DNA of 64,000 nucleotides, from contig OZ038379.1 of the NCBI GenBank assembly GCA_964036045.1, positions 118,247,104 to 118,311,103 on the forward strand, read 5' to 3'. A program made the position numbers and the translations under genes. Shown piece by piece: positions 10,083 through 18,055 of this stretch. The DNA is from Eutreptiella sp. 'Long Island Sound 2002'. Lineage: Eukaryota > Euglenozoa > Euglenophyceae > Eutreptiales > Eutreptiaceae. How positions within the stretch are numbered: position 1 is the stretch's first letter; the number at the start of each line of letters is the position of its first letter. A model generated the notes under the pieces. It saw nothing but the letters and a program-made list of their open reading frames with translations, did no database searches and was not told the origin of the DNA.

Positions 10083-11201
10083 TCAGTAGTACCCGGTGGG
10101 GCTGAGCCACCCCGCGTTGAGGTCGGCGGAGTGCCACCGGACGTCGGGGTGGCTGGGGGTCAGTTGGTCCACGCTCAGCGCCCTGGTGTCGCCTGGGCTG
10201 ATCGCCGGGTGGTCGTGCAGCCGGATCTCCGCTCCGGCGACCGTGCTTGCCCAGGACCGTAGCGCCGTCACATGTTCCTTGAGCCACGCGGGGCCCCCGC
10301 GCTGGTGCACCACCAGGTGTCCCGTGTCCTCCGGCTGGTCCTCCAGCGCGTGTGCCGCCATGTGTGGGTCGTGCGGCACCCCCGTAGCCACCAGTAGGGC
10401 GGTGCCACGTGGGAGCCCACGGGGTTCGGGCTGGCCTGCCCCCACTTGCACTATTACCCACTCGGCCCGGAGCTGCGCTTGCCCCGTCGCTTGGGTGCAT
10501 CGGTCGTCCGTGGTCACCAACCACAACGGCGTCGGCGCGTGGGGCCGGGGGCGCAAGAGCTCTGGCCACGCCACGTCCGCGTTAGGCTCTTGGTGCTCGC
10601 TTTCCGCGAGTACGTCGCGGAGGATGTACATGAGGGCTGCTGGTGGGTGGTACGCCGCCCCCCGCGTGGGGGGGGATAGGCCGTCCCGGCGGCGATAGCC
10701 CCCGACGTGGAGGTGCAGGCCGTCCGGGGTCACCTGTGGGCCGCTGTCGGCGTCCTGCTTAGCCCTCGTGGGGTGGACGAGTCTCAGGCGGGGGTCCCGT
10801 GTGCCGGTGGTGTGGAAGAGGTGGGCCAGGGCGTCGCGCCACCCGGGGTGGTTGGTGGGCTCCTGCTCACGGTGGCAATACTGGAGGTGTTCATCGGCGC
10901 ATTGGTTGAGGCACTCCCGCACCGCCGTCGGCCACGGATCGTCGTTGTCGGCGAGGGGGTGGCGTGGCCCGTGGTGCCCATGCCACGGCGTTGTGTGTGG
11001 CACCGTCAGGCGGCACGTGTCGCGTTGTTGCAGCTTGGCGGTGCGCAGCGTGACGATGTTGCCCGGCGGGGACTGTAGTTGGACATGGGCCCCCCTGGGG
11101 CACGCGATGGGGTTGTACATCCCCACTCCCAGGGCGGCCAGGGCCCGGGGTATGCGGTGGACCCAGTCGCCTCCCGCCAGAGTTGCGAACTCCGGGACGT
11201 G
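10083..11201 (-). CDS. LINE ORF2, second block between RT and RNase H
   Basis: This is the same frame as the RT block, separated from it only by TAG 11204-11202, and it ends at TGA 10085-10083, after which the frame continues into RNase H. The 370 or so residues are rich in His, Pro and Trp with no motif I can name; the position corresponds to the RT thumb/connection region. The two stops (CAC-TAG-CAC and TAC-TGA-ATC) could be C-to-T mutations of Gln and Arg codons, or programmed readthrough sites. Confidence 0.6.
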   Translation of the reverse strand, partial: HVPEFATLAGGDWVHRIPRALAALGVGMYNPIACPRGAHVQLQSPPGNIVTLRTAKLQQRDTCRLTVPHTTPWHGHHGPRHPLADNDDPWPTAVRECLNQCADEHLQYCHREQEPTNHPGWRDALAHLFHTTGTRDPRLRLVHPTRAKQDADSGPQVTPDGLHLHVGGYRRRDGLSPPTRGAAYHPPAALMYILRDVLAESEHQEPNADVAWPELLRPRPHAPTPLWLVTTDDRCTQATGQAQLRAEWVIVQVGAGQPEPRGLPRGTALLVATGVPHDPHMAAHALEDQPEDTGHLVVHQRGGPAWLKEHVTALRSWASTVAGAEIRLHDHPAISPGDTRALSVDQLTPSHPDVRWHSADLNAGWLSPTGYY

Positions 11202-14200
11202 CTAGTGCACCTCGGGACATATTCCGTGCGCGCCGGCTATCTCCCAGAACATCTTGGTGACCTCGGCGCGCACGGAGGTTGCGCGGTGGTGGACGAGTGT
11301 ACCCACGAGGGCCACCGCTGCCTGCTGGCACCGCGTGGGCACCCGTGTGAGCCCCAGGGTCCGATCATCCTGCAGGCTGTCCCGCGAGGCGTCGAAGGCG
11401 TACCGCGCCCTGTCCTTCGCGACCTGGAGAGTGATGTGGTCCAGGTGGCGTGCAGTGTCGGAGTCTTTGGCGATGAAAGGGGCGACACACTGCGTCACCC
11501 CCCCGAGGATCGCCAGGATGACGTCCTGCACCACTTTCGGTGGCGCGAGGGTGTTAAGGCACCAGTGGTGCACCGCCGCCAGGCGTAGCCGGTGCTTGCG
11601 CTGCAGGGAGAACTCCCCGTCCGGCTGCAGCTGGAGTCCCAGGTAGGGGACGGAGTCCGCCGCTGGTACCCAGTGCCACGGGTTTTCCAGGTGGGGGCAG
11701 AGGCGCAGCTGCAGGCCCGGGACCCCCTCTGTGGTGGCCATGGCGCACTTGCGGGGGTTGAGCTCCATGCCCATCATCCCCAGGTACGCGGCCACCGCCT
11801 CCACGCCCTCGACGAAGTGCTGCAGCGTGTGGGCCACCACCAGCAGGTCGTCGATATAGGCCTGGATGAGGCCGTGCTCGGCCCCTCCCGGCGGGCGCAG
11901 GCGGTGCCCCTGTGCCCTGAGCAGGGGCTCCAGGAGGAGCGCGTACAGCAGGGGGCTCTCGGGGTTGCCCTGCCGGACGCCGCGTAGCATGTAGACGGGC
12001 TGCGTTAGCCCGTGTGCTGTGACGATGCGCAGCCTGGCGCACGTGTGGAGGAAGAGCAGGAGGTCGATGACGTCCGGCGGCACAGAGAGGTGGCGCAGGA
12101 TGAGGTGGAGGGCGCCGTGTGGGGCGGTGTTGAAGGCCTTGCGGGCGTCAAAGGAGAAGGAGTAGTTGGGCCCTCCCCGCTGGAGCTGCCGCTGCGCCAT
12201 GAACAGCGGGGGGCCTGTGTTGGGGCCAGGGAGGGCCCCCTGCTGCCAGTCGCTGACCACTCCGTGCCGTGTGAGCACTTCCTTGATGCGCTGGGTGAGG
12301 GGGCCCGTGAGCAGCTTCATGTCCAGCTGGCCCAGGGCTATGGGCCTGTAGTCGTCCACTCTGGCAGAGCCCGGTACCTTGGGGCTGAGCCAGATGTGCG
12401 CGTCCCTCCAGTGCATCGGCGGCGGGGCGCCGCGGAGGATGGCCCGGTAGGAATGGACCAGGAGCCACTGTACGGGTGCTGGGAGGGCCTTGATGAAACG
12501 GGCCTCCACGTGGTTAGGACCTGGGGCCTTGCCATCGGCCTTGTCCAGGGCGGATTTCAGGTCCTGCATGGAGTACTGCTGGACCTGTGTCCAGGCCCCC
12601 TCAGGGACCCGGGGGACGTGGCGGCCGAGGACTGCCTGGAAGCCCGGGAGGTCCACCGGGCGTTTGTCATACAGTTCTCGCCAGAAGGCGCGAACTGCGA
12701 ACATCACGTCGTGGGCCTCCGTGAGGAGCGTTTGGGTGTTGGGAACCAGCACGTTCCAGAGGCCTGACGGGCCTGGGGCCTCTACCTCTATGGCTCCCCG
12801 CACGGCTTTCCATCGCTGGGCGATGTCGGGGGCGTGGCGGCGCCAGAAGTCCTTGATGGCGCGCTTGCAGTCTGCCGCCAGGAGGGCGCGGAGCTGGCGA
12901 ATGTCCTCCTCGAGGGCGGCTGCTTGCCTCTCAAGCTCCTCCTGTAGCTGGCCCTGCGTGGTCGGGCGGAACCCGGGCGACACACCCTGCAGCTCCTCCG
13001 TGAGCCAGAGCGCCGCCTCGGACCGGATGCCATGCCCGGCCGCGTCCGCCTGGTACGCTGCCGGCGCGCGCGCTGCCAGGGTGTCATAGCGGAGGACCGC
13101 TGCCTGGAGCTGCTTTCCGCTCTCCGGGAGGTCCCCCTCCGCCGGGTCCGTCCCCGCCGGAGACGGCTGCCAGCGTCCCACCACGCGCGCCAGGGCGTCA
13201 TGCGTCGCGTGGAGGTGTTCGAACACCTTGTCCACCGCGGCCGCGGGCATGGACCCGTAGTCGTGCTGCTCTGCGGGACCCAGCCAGGGCGCCAGGGAGG
13301 GTTCATTCTGCGCGGCGGTGACCGCCGCCCACAGGCAGTGTTGGACGGGCGCGGCCTCCGCGTCGTACGGGAGGAGGCGGCCCTCCGTGTGGCTGTAGGG
13401 GGTGGGCATCGCCGCGCGCCCCGCTGCGCTGAGGAGACCCGGCAGGGCCAGGCGGACCGGGAGGTGGTCCCAGCCGACCACCTGGGGTTGTGCCATGCCG
13501 CGAGCCCAGACGCTTTCCCGCAGGGACCACGGCAGGAGGGGCTCGTTGACCAGGAAGGTGTCCACCCTGTGCCGGGACGGGTGGAGCGTGGGGGTCATGT
13601 CCTCCTCGCCGCCTGCCGCGGCCCTTCGGAAACCGCAGGCCTCCCAGCCCGCTCGGAAATGCTCCGTGGCCGGGTTGGCGGGGACATCCATGTAGATGTT
13701 GGTGTCGCCGGCGATGACCACCGGGTGCCTCCCGCCGAGGCTGCGTGCCGTGGCATACATTTGTATGTCGGCCCAGAACGCCGCCCGTCCCGCCCACGGG
13801 GAGCAGCCTGCTTGCGGCCCGTGGACGTTGATGAGGGTGAAGCCTCCCCCGTCCGTGCGGATCTCCAGGGCCGCGGCCTTCCCGGGGACAATTTCCGTGA
13901 AGCTGAGCACCACGTGCTCCGCCACGTACTTGCTGCTGACCGCGGTGAGGAGCCCCCCCCCTCTCAAGGTGGAGGTGGCTCCCGTCTCTGCCAGCCGGCT
14001 GCTGAAGAAGGCGGTGTACCCCTTGTCCCGGAGCGCCGCGGCCACGTGCATCTCCTGCGCCCTGGTGGCGATCCCTGTTTCCTGGAGCATGATGGCAAAG
14101 CCCCCCTCCTGGGGCAGCATGCCGGTGATGAGGTGCTCCTTGTCGGTGCAGGCCGCCGGCCCCCGGCGCCGCCGGAGTGTGTCCCGGAGGGACCGGTCTG

Positions 14201-14258
14201 ACGGCACGAGGCCGTTGCGCAGCCTCCAGGAGAGGAGCCACAGGGCGTCGCCCGTCAT
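11202..14258 (-). CDS. LINE ORF2, first block: AP endonuclease and reverse transcriptase (1018 aa)
   Basis: Residues about 50-275 are an APE-type endonuclease: QET (59-61), LINVHGP (142-148), AGDTN (183-187), VDTFLVN (232-238) and the terminal WDH (263-265). Residues about 570-930 are a non-LTR reverse transcriptase: FDARKAF with catalytic D704, GVRQGNPESPLL, and YIDD at 801-804. The endonuclease nicks the target and the RT copies the RNA from the nick. ATG 14258 is preceded closely in frame by TGA, so the start is plausible. The upstream C2H2 ORF lies in a different frame. The stop at 11204-11202 interrupts an otherwise continuous frame. Confidence 0.9.
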   Translation of the reverse strand: MTGDALWLLSWRLRNGLVPSDRSLRDTLRRRRGPAACTDKEHLITGMLPQEGGFAIMLQETGIATRAQEMHVAAALRDKGYTAFFSSRLAETGATSTLRGGGLLTAVSSKYVAEHVVLSFTEIVPGKAAALEIRTDGGGFTLINVHGPQAGCSPWAGRAAFWADIQMYATARSLGGRHPVVIAGDTNIYMDVPANPATEHFRAGWEACGFRRAAAGGEEDMTPTLHPSRHRVDTFLVNEPLLPWSLRESVWARGMAQPQVVGWDHLPVRLALPGLLSAAGRAAMPTPYSHTEGRLLPYDAEAAPVQHCLWAAVTAAQNEPSLAPWLGPAEQHDYGSMPAAAVDKVFEHLHATHDALARVVGRWQPSPAGTDPAEGDLPESGKQLQAAVLRYDTLAARAPAAYQADAAGHGIRSEAALWLTEELQGVSPGFRPTTQGQLQEELERQAAALEEDIRQLRALLAADCKRAIKDFWRRHAPDIAQRWKAVRGAIEVEAPGPSGLWNVLVPNTQTLLTEAHDVMFAVRAFWRELYDKRPVDLPGFQAVLGRHVPRVPEGAWTQVQQYSMQDLKSALDKADGKAPGPNHVEARFIKALPAPVQWLLVHSYRAILRGAPPPMHWRDAHIWLSPKVPGSARVDDYRPIALGQLDMKLLTGPLTQRIKEVLTRHGVVSDWQQGALPGPNTGPPLFMAQRQLQRGGPNYSFSFDARKAFNTAPHGALHLILRHLSVPPDVIDLLLFLHTCARLRIVTAHGLTQPVYMLRGVRQGNPESPLLYALLLEPLLRAQGHRLRPPGGAEHGLIQAYIDDLLVVAHTLQHFVEGVEAVAAYLGMMGMELNPRKCAMATTEGVPGLQLRLCPHLENPWHWVPAADSVPYLGLQLQPDGEFSLQRKHRLRLAAVHHWCLNTLAPPKVVQDVILAILGGVTQCVAPFIAKDSDTARHLDHITLQVAKDRARYAFDASRDSLQDDRTLGLTRVPTRCQQAAVALVGTLVHHRATSVRAEVTKMFWEIAGAHGICPEVH

Positions 14259-14436
14259 GTCCTCCTGGAGTCAGCTATCCCGCATCGGCATCGCCGCCGG
14301 GTTCGCCAGCGCAGCCAGGGCATCTGGGTGCGCCGCATCCGCTGAGCCCGTTCCCAGCGGGGCCCACAGGGGGGCCCGGGGGACCGGGGGAGCAGGGAGG
14401 CCAGGGGGGCCAGCTCCGCGGGGATGGACATGGACC

Positions 14437-15126
14437 CTAGTGGGGCCGCACCGCCAGCCCCCGGGGCCGCTCCGGGTGCCTCCTCATCTCCATCTGCGTG
14501 GTCGGCTGCCTGGGGCGGGGGGCGCCGGGTGTACGGGGCGTGCCATGGGGACCTCCGTGCTCCCCCTGCAGGATGTTGGTGGCCGCCTCCTTGTCGTCCG
14601 CCGGGGCCGCAGCGTGCACCGCGTGCCACGCCAGGTGTTCCAGCATTGCCCTGCTGGTGTAGTACTTGTCCGCACACAGGGGGCATTTCGTCGGCTCCGT
14701 GGCCCCTCGCGCCGGGGGGAGCGGCACCGACTTCCGAATGGCGCCCTCCGCCGCTGGTTCGAAGGGCAGGTTGGCCAGCGGCACCGTGTGTGGTGCCAGT
14801 GTGCGGTCCGGAGCCGCCGCATCGAGGGCTCGCGTCGCGGGCGCGGGCCCGAGACCTCGGATGGCATCGCGCTGCGCGTCTGCTTGCAGCCACGTTTGCC
14901 AGTGCGTGGAGCCGATTTGGCGGTCAGGCTTGCCCCTCCATCGCAGGTCGTGGGTCGCAGGTCGCGGGCACGTCCAACCGCCTAGGCCGCCTGGGGTTGC
15001 AGCGCCGCGTCGAGGCCCCGCACCCAGGAGGCGTGGTGGAACAGTGGCTAACGCTCCGCAACCCGTCCACCGCGGAGGGCCACTGGTACCTGCACCAACT
15101 CCTCTTCCAACCACGGGCAGCCCCAT
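14437..15126 (-). CDS. LINE C2H2 zinc-finger ORF upstream of the endonuclease
   Basis: A true ATG at 15126-15124 starts a 229-residue frame with one clean C2H2 finger: Cys148, Cys151, His164, His168 (C-x2-C-x12-H-x3-H). The N-terminal half is Gly/Pro/Arg-rich and the tail is Pro/Arg-rich. Fingers sit before the catalytic core in some site-specific LINEs, where they bind target DNA, so this may be the N-terminal part of ORF2 displaced by a frameshift (the frames differ by one base across 14436-14259). It could also be a separate small ORF. Confidence 0.65.
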   Translation of the reverse strand: MGLPVVGRGVGAGTSGPPRWTGCGALATVPPRLLGAGPRRGAATPGGLGGWTCPRPATHDLRWRGKPDRQIGSTHWQTWLQADAQRDAIRGLGPAPATRALDAAAPDRTLAPHTVPLANLPFEPAAEGAIRKSVPLPPARGATEPTKCPLCADKYYTSRAMLEHLAWHAVHAAAPADDKEAATNILQGEHGGPHGTPRTPGAPRPRQPTTQMEMRRHPERPRGLAVRPH

Positions 15127-15128
15127 AA

Positions 15129-16559
15129 CACCGCAGGCAAAACCCGTACCACACGCACCCGGAGCGCCGAGGCGCGCAAAACTACCCGCAGGCAGTCCCG
15201 CCCCCCCTCCCGCCGGGGCAGGACCCGGAGGCGCTACAGCGGGGCCCCCCGCTCGACACCGCCACCACGGTACAGCAAAGGGGAAGCGACGGCGCGGGTG
15301 GTGCCGAACCGGACTGCACGAACTGCGGAGCGGTGGCCTGGATGGCAGCCTGCAGGCACCTCGCCCGAGATACCACGGGGCTCCGGCAGTACAGACCCAC
15401 GGATCGCACGGCGCTGGAGTCCGCGGTCGCGGCCGTCACCATGGGTCCGATGGCGGCGTGGCCGCCGCAACTGCTGCCCCACGTCCCCTGCCGCGACACG
15501 CGGCCCCGTCGGCCGGCCGCGACGCACGCGCCGACGGCACCCCTCACGGCGGAGCAACTATACGTCGCCGCGGCGGCGTTGCTAGCAGACGGCGGGGAGA
15601 GCTTCGTCCACCACCACGGCCCGGCGCAGATTGCGGGATGCATACAAGGGCCTCAGCGCGATGCACCAGACCCGTGGCATGCCACACTCTGTGGGCGCAC
15701 CCGCGTCTGGGGTGCGGGCGATGGCACACCCCTGCCCGGGCCTAAGCAGGGGGAGGCACTGGTACTGCAGACGGCAGGCTACCAGGCCATCATACACGGC
15801 CACGCCAGAGGGTACCGGTCGCACGTCCTGGCCGGAGGCCGATGGAAGGTCTGGCACAGCACCGCCAGGCAAGGGGCTTTCCCGCCCCTGCCCCACATCG
15901 ACTGGCGACAGGGGCCCACCCAGGCCTACTATATGTCGGCGGACCCCTGGCCGCTGGCGGTCCCGCTACACACTGTCAGCGCCCCCAACAAGAGGCAGGA
16001 ACCGGGGTGGGTCAACCCCCCCACACTGGTGTGGAGCCCCGACCAGGAGGAGCATCTACGGGCCGCGTGGCAGGGAGACGCCATCAGGGCCACGGACGTC
16101 CCAGACCTCCACGCGGGGCCAATCACGCACGCCCACCCAGCGGCTACCCTGGCGGTGGCCCAACGGGGACAGCAGAACCCGCAGTGGGTGGTCTGCATGT
16201 TCAGCCCGGCGGACACGCACATCGTCGTCTGCGACCCCGAACGCCTGCCGGGGCCCGAAGCCTTGATCGGCGTGGCAGACTGCACCCGCATGATCATCAA
16301 GGCGCTGCGGGGGGGCGAACACCACGCCCTCCTGCTCCAGGTCAGGCTGAAGGACAACGCCCGGGCGGCGAGGCCGGGAGTGTGGCCGGCAGCGGCGCAC
16401 CCCGCCGACCTGGAGCTCCAGCTGGCGGTCCCGACCGCGGTGTACCACTGGCTACAGGGGTGGGATGTGGGCTTGCGGGTAGAGCACCCGCAGCGGCTCC
16501 AGCGCCAGGTTCAGCACTTCGTCGTTGAGCTGCTTCGTGAGAGCCGACCCCCTGTGTAG
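15129..16559 (+). CDS. Opposite-strand ORF inside the LINE, unknown function
   Basis: Frame 3 is open from after TAA 15126-15128 to TAG 16557-16559; the first ATG is at 15342, and GTG 15333 is an alternative start. The translation is compositionally normal (many Trp, His, Tyr) with strong GC third positions, while the minus strand here has no comparable frame. A Cys pair and Cys/His follow at the start (CTNC...CRH), a possible zinc site. The central part has PQWVVCMFSPADTHIVVCDPERLPGPEAL. It overlaps the 3' end of ORF1 by about 105 bp, tail to tail. It could be a gene of the element read antisense, or a segment inverted in this copy. Confidence 0.55.
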   Translation, partial: HRRQNPYHTHPERRGAQNYPQAVPPPLPPGQDPEALQRGPPLDTATTVQQRGSDGAGGAEPDCTNCGAVAWMAACRHLARDTTGLRQYRPTDRTALESAVAAVTMGPMAAWPPQLLPHVPCRDTRPRRPAATHAPTAPLTAEQLYVAAAALLADGGESFVHHHGPAQIAGCIQGPQRDAPDPWHATLCGRTRVWGAGDGTPLPGPKQGEALVLQTAGYQAIIHGHARGYRSHVLAGGRWKVWHSTARQGAFPPLPHIDWRQGPTQAYYMSADPWPLAVPLHTVSAPNKRQEPGWVNPPTLVWSPDQEEHLRAAWQGDAIRATDVPDLHAGPITHAHPAATLAVAQRGQQNPQWVVCMFSPADTHIVVCDPERLPGPEALIGVADCTRMIIKALRGGEHHALLLQVRLKDNARAARPGVWPAAAHPADLELQLAVPTAVYHWLQGWDVGLRVEHPQRLQRQVQHFVVELLRESRPPV

Positions 16560-17969
16560 GGCGTGGAGGACCCCGGGTGTGGGGGCCGTGAGCTGTTCGA
16601 GCACCGGTCCCGGCGGGTACCGCGCACCCGGGTTCGTTAGCCACTCCCTGGTGTGGCTCAGTACGGCCTTCCACACGTCCCTTGTAAAGGCGTGCTGGGG
16701 GGCCAAAGAGGGAACCATCCGTAGGAGGCGGTGGCACGCCGGCGGCGATCGCATGGGCTGTGGGGCGGCCGCCGTGATCCACCTGCACGCCGTGCCGGGC
16801 ACGATCGCCCCCCATTCCACGGTCCCCATGCCCTCGGCGTGGATCAGCGCCTGGCCCTGGACCATGGGGAAATAGGGGCTCGAGCGCCCCTTTCCTTTCT
16901 TCCACCGTACCCAGGCGGCCCCCGCCTGCAGGCTGCGGAGCAGGGCCACGCCGGGGAGGAGCGGCTGTGGGAAAGCCCCCTTGACGGCCTGGGTGGCGCT
17001 GGCCAAGGTGCCCATGGGCAAGTACCACAACGGGAGGGTCCAGGGGCCCGGCAGCGGTTGCGCCACCCCTGCGTCCAGTCGCCACTCGGAGTCTGGCGGG
17101 GTGGCCGGGACCGTGCCCGTCTGCAGGAAGTGGCGTGCCTGCTTGTCGGGGTGCCGTTGCAGGGTTGCCGCGAGGCTGAGCCCCTCTGCCGCTGGTGCCA
17201 CCGGGAGGCCGCCCCGGGGCCTGCGCCAGGGGTAATCCTGGTCGGCCGGCCAGGTGTGGAGGTCCTGGGCGATGTCCTCCGCGGTCCCTGTGGGGTCGTC
17301 CTCTGGTGCCAGGTGCCACATGACGGCGAGCACCGCCCACGTGGAAAAGGGCCACGCCCGCGGGGGGGTGTACACCTGGATGGTCCACTGTGGGCACACC
17401 CGCCGCACGCGGGACGCGTGGAGCACCCCTCGGACCATGTCCGCCGCCAGGACCAGCACCATTCCCGGGGGTTCCACAATGATCCCCTCTGCGGGTCCGC
17501 CGTGGCGGCCCCGGGTGTGCAAGGCCACTGCCGTCTGTCCCGCGTGGGTGACTCCGTCGACGGCCTCCTGGATGTTCACGCTGCCGCGCGCGGTCTCATC
17601 CAGGATCCAGCCCTGCGCCACCCCGTAGCGTAGGGCGGCGCGTGCGGCCGCGGGTTTCACCTCAGGCAACACTCCGTCATCGGGGCCGGGCTGGTGGTGC
17701 TGTTTGGGGCACCAGCCTTCGCCGGTGCAGTGGCCCCGTTTCCACGCGGGGCAGATCGCGGGTACGCTGCCCGCTGGCGGCGCAGGTTCCGCGGGCGCGC
17801 CTCCCGTGGGGGGCTCCGGCAATGCCTCCAGGTCGGAGTCCGTGCCCGCGTCCCCTTGTGGGGGGTCTCCTTCGCCGTCTCTGAGTCCCAGCGCCCTGAG
17901 GACCTCGTGTGCTTCGTCCAGCGTCGGGAATCGGGGGCGTGTCTTGCGTGGTGCCGCGGGTTCCGCCAT
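16452..17969 (-). CDS. LINE ORF1 with CCCH zinc finger (505 aa)
   Basis: I chose ATG 17969 (MAEPAAPRKTR) over the longer frame from 18074, because the extra residues only translate monomer-like leader sequence. Residues 73-91 form a CCCH finger, C-x7-C-x5-C-x3-H, of the kind that binds single-stranded RNA. A low-complexity acidic/Pro stretch precedes it. Residues about 100-505 look globular, with Trp-rich segments (YTPPRAWPFSTWAVLAVMWHLAPEDD). LINE ORF1 proteins coat the element RNA, and position directly after the 5' monomers fits that role. No RRM or coiled coil is obvious. Confidence 0.7.
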   Translation of the reverse strand: MAEPAAPRKTRPRFPTLDEAHEVLRALGLRDGEGDPPQGDAGTDSDLEALPEPPTGGAPAEPAPPAGSVPAICPAWKRGHCTGEGWCPKQHHQPGPDDGVLPEVKPAAARAALRYGVAQGWILDETARGSVNIQEAVDGVTHAGQTAVALHTRGRHGGPAEGIIVEPPGMVLVLAADMVRGVLHASRVRRVCPQWTIQVYTPPRAWPFSTWAVLAVMWHLAPEDDPTGTAEDIAQDLHTWPADQDYPWRRPRGGLPVAPAAEGLSLAATLQRHPDKQARHFLQTGTVPATPPDSEWRLDAGVAQPLPGPWTLPLWYLPMGTLASATQAVKGAFPQPLLPGVALLRSLQAGAAWVRWKKGKGRSSPYFPMVQGQALIHAEGMGTVEWGAIVPGTACRWITAAAPQPMRSPPACHRLLRMVPSLAPQHAFTRDVWKAVLSHTREWLTNPGARYPPGPVLEQLTAPTPGVLHALHRGSALTKQLNDEVLNLALEPLRVLYPQAHIPPL

Positions 17970-18055
17970 TGCTGTGTCGCTGTGTCTAAGAGCAGGGGGT
18001 GGGGTGCGGATGTCCCGTGGCTGGTACGTTGGTGCGCTGGTGCGTTGCTCGGTGT

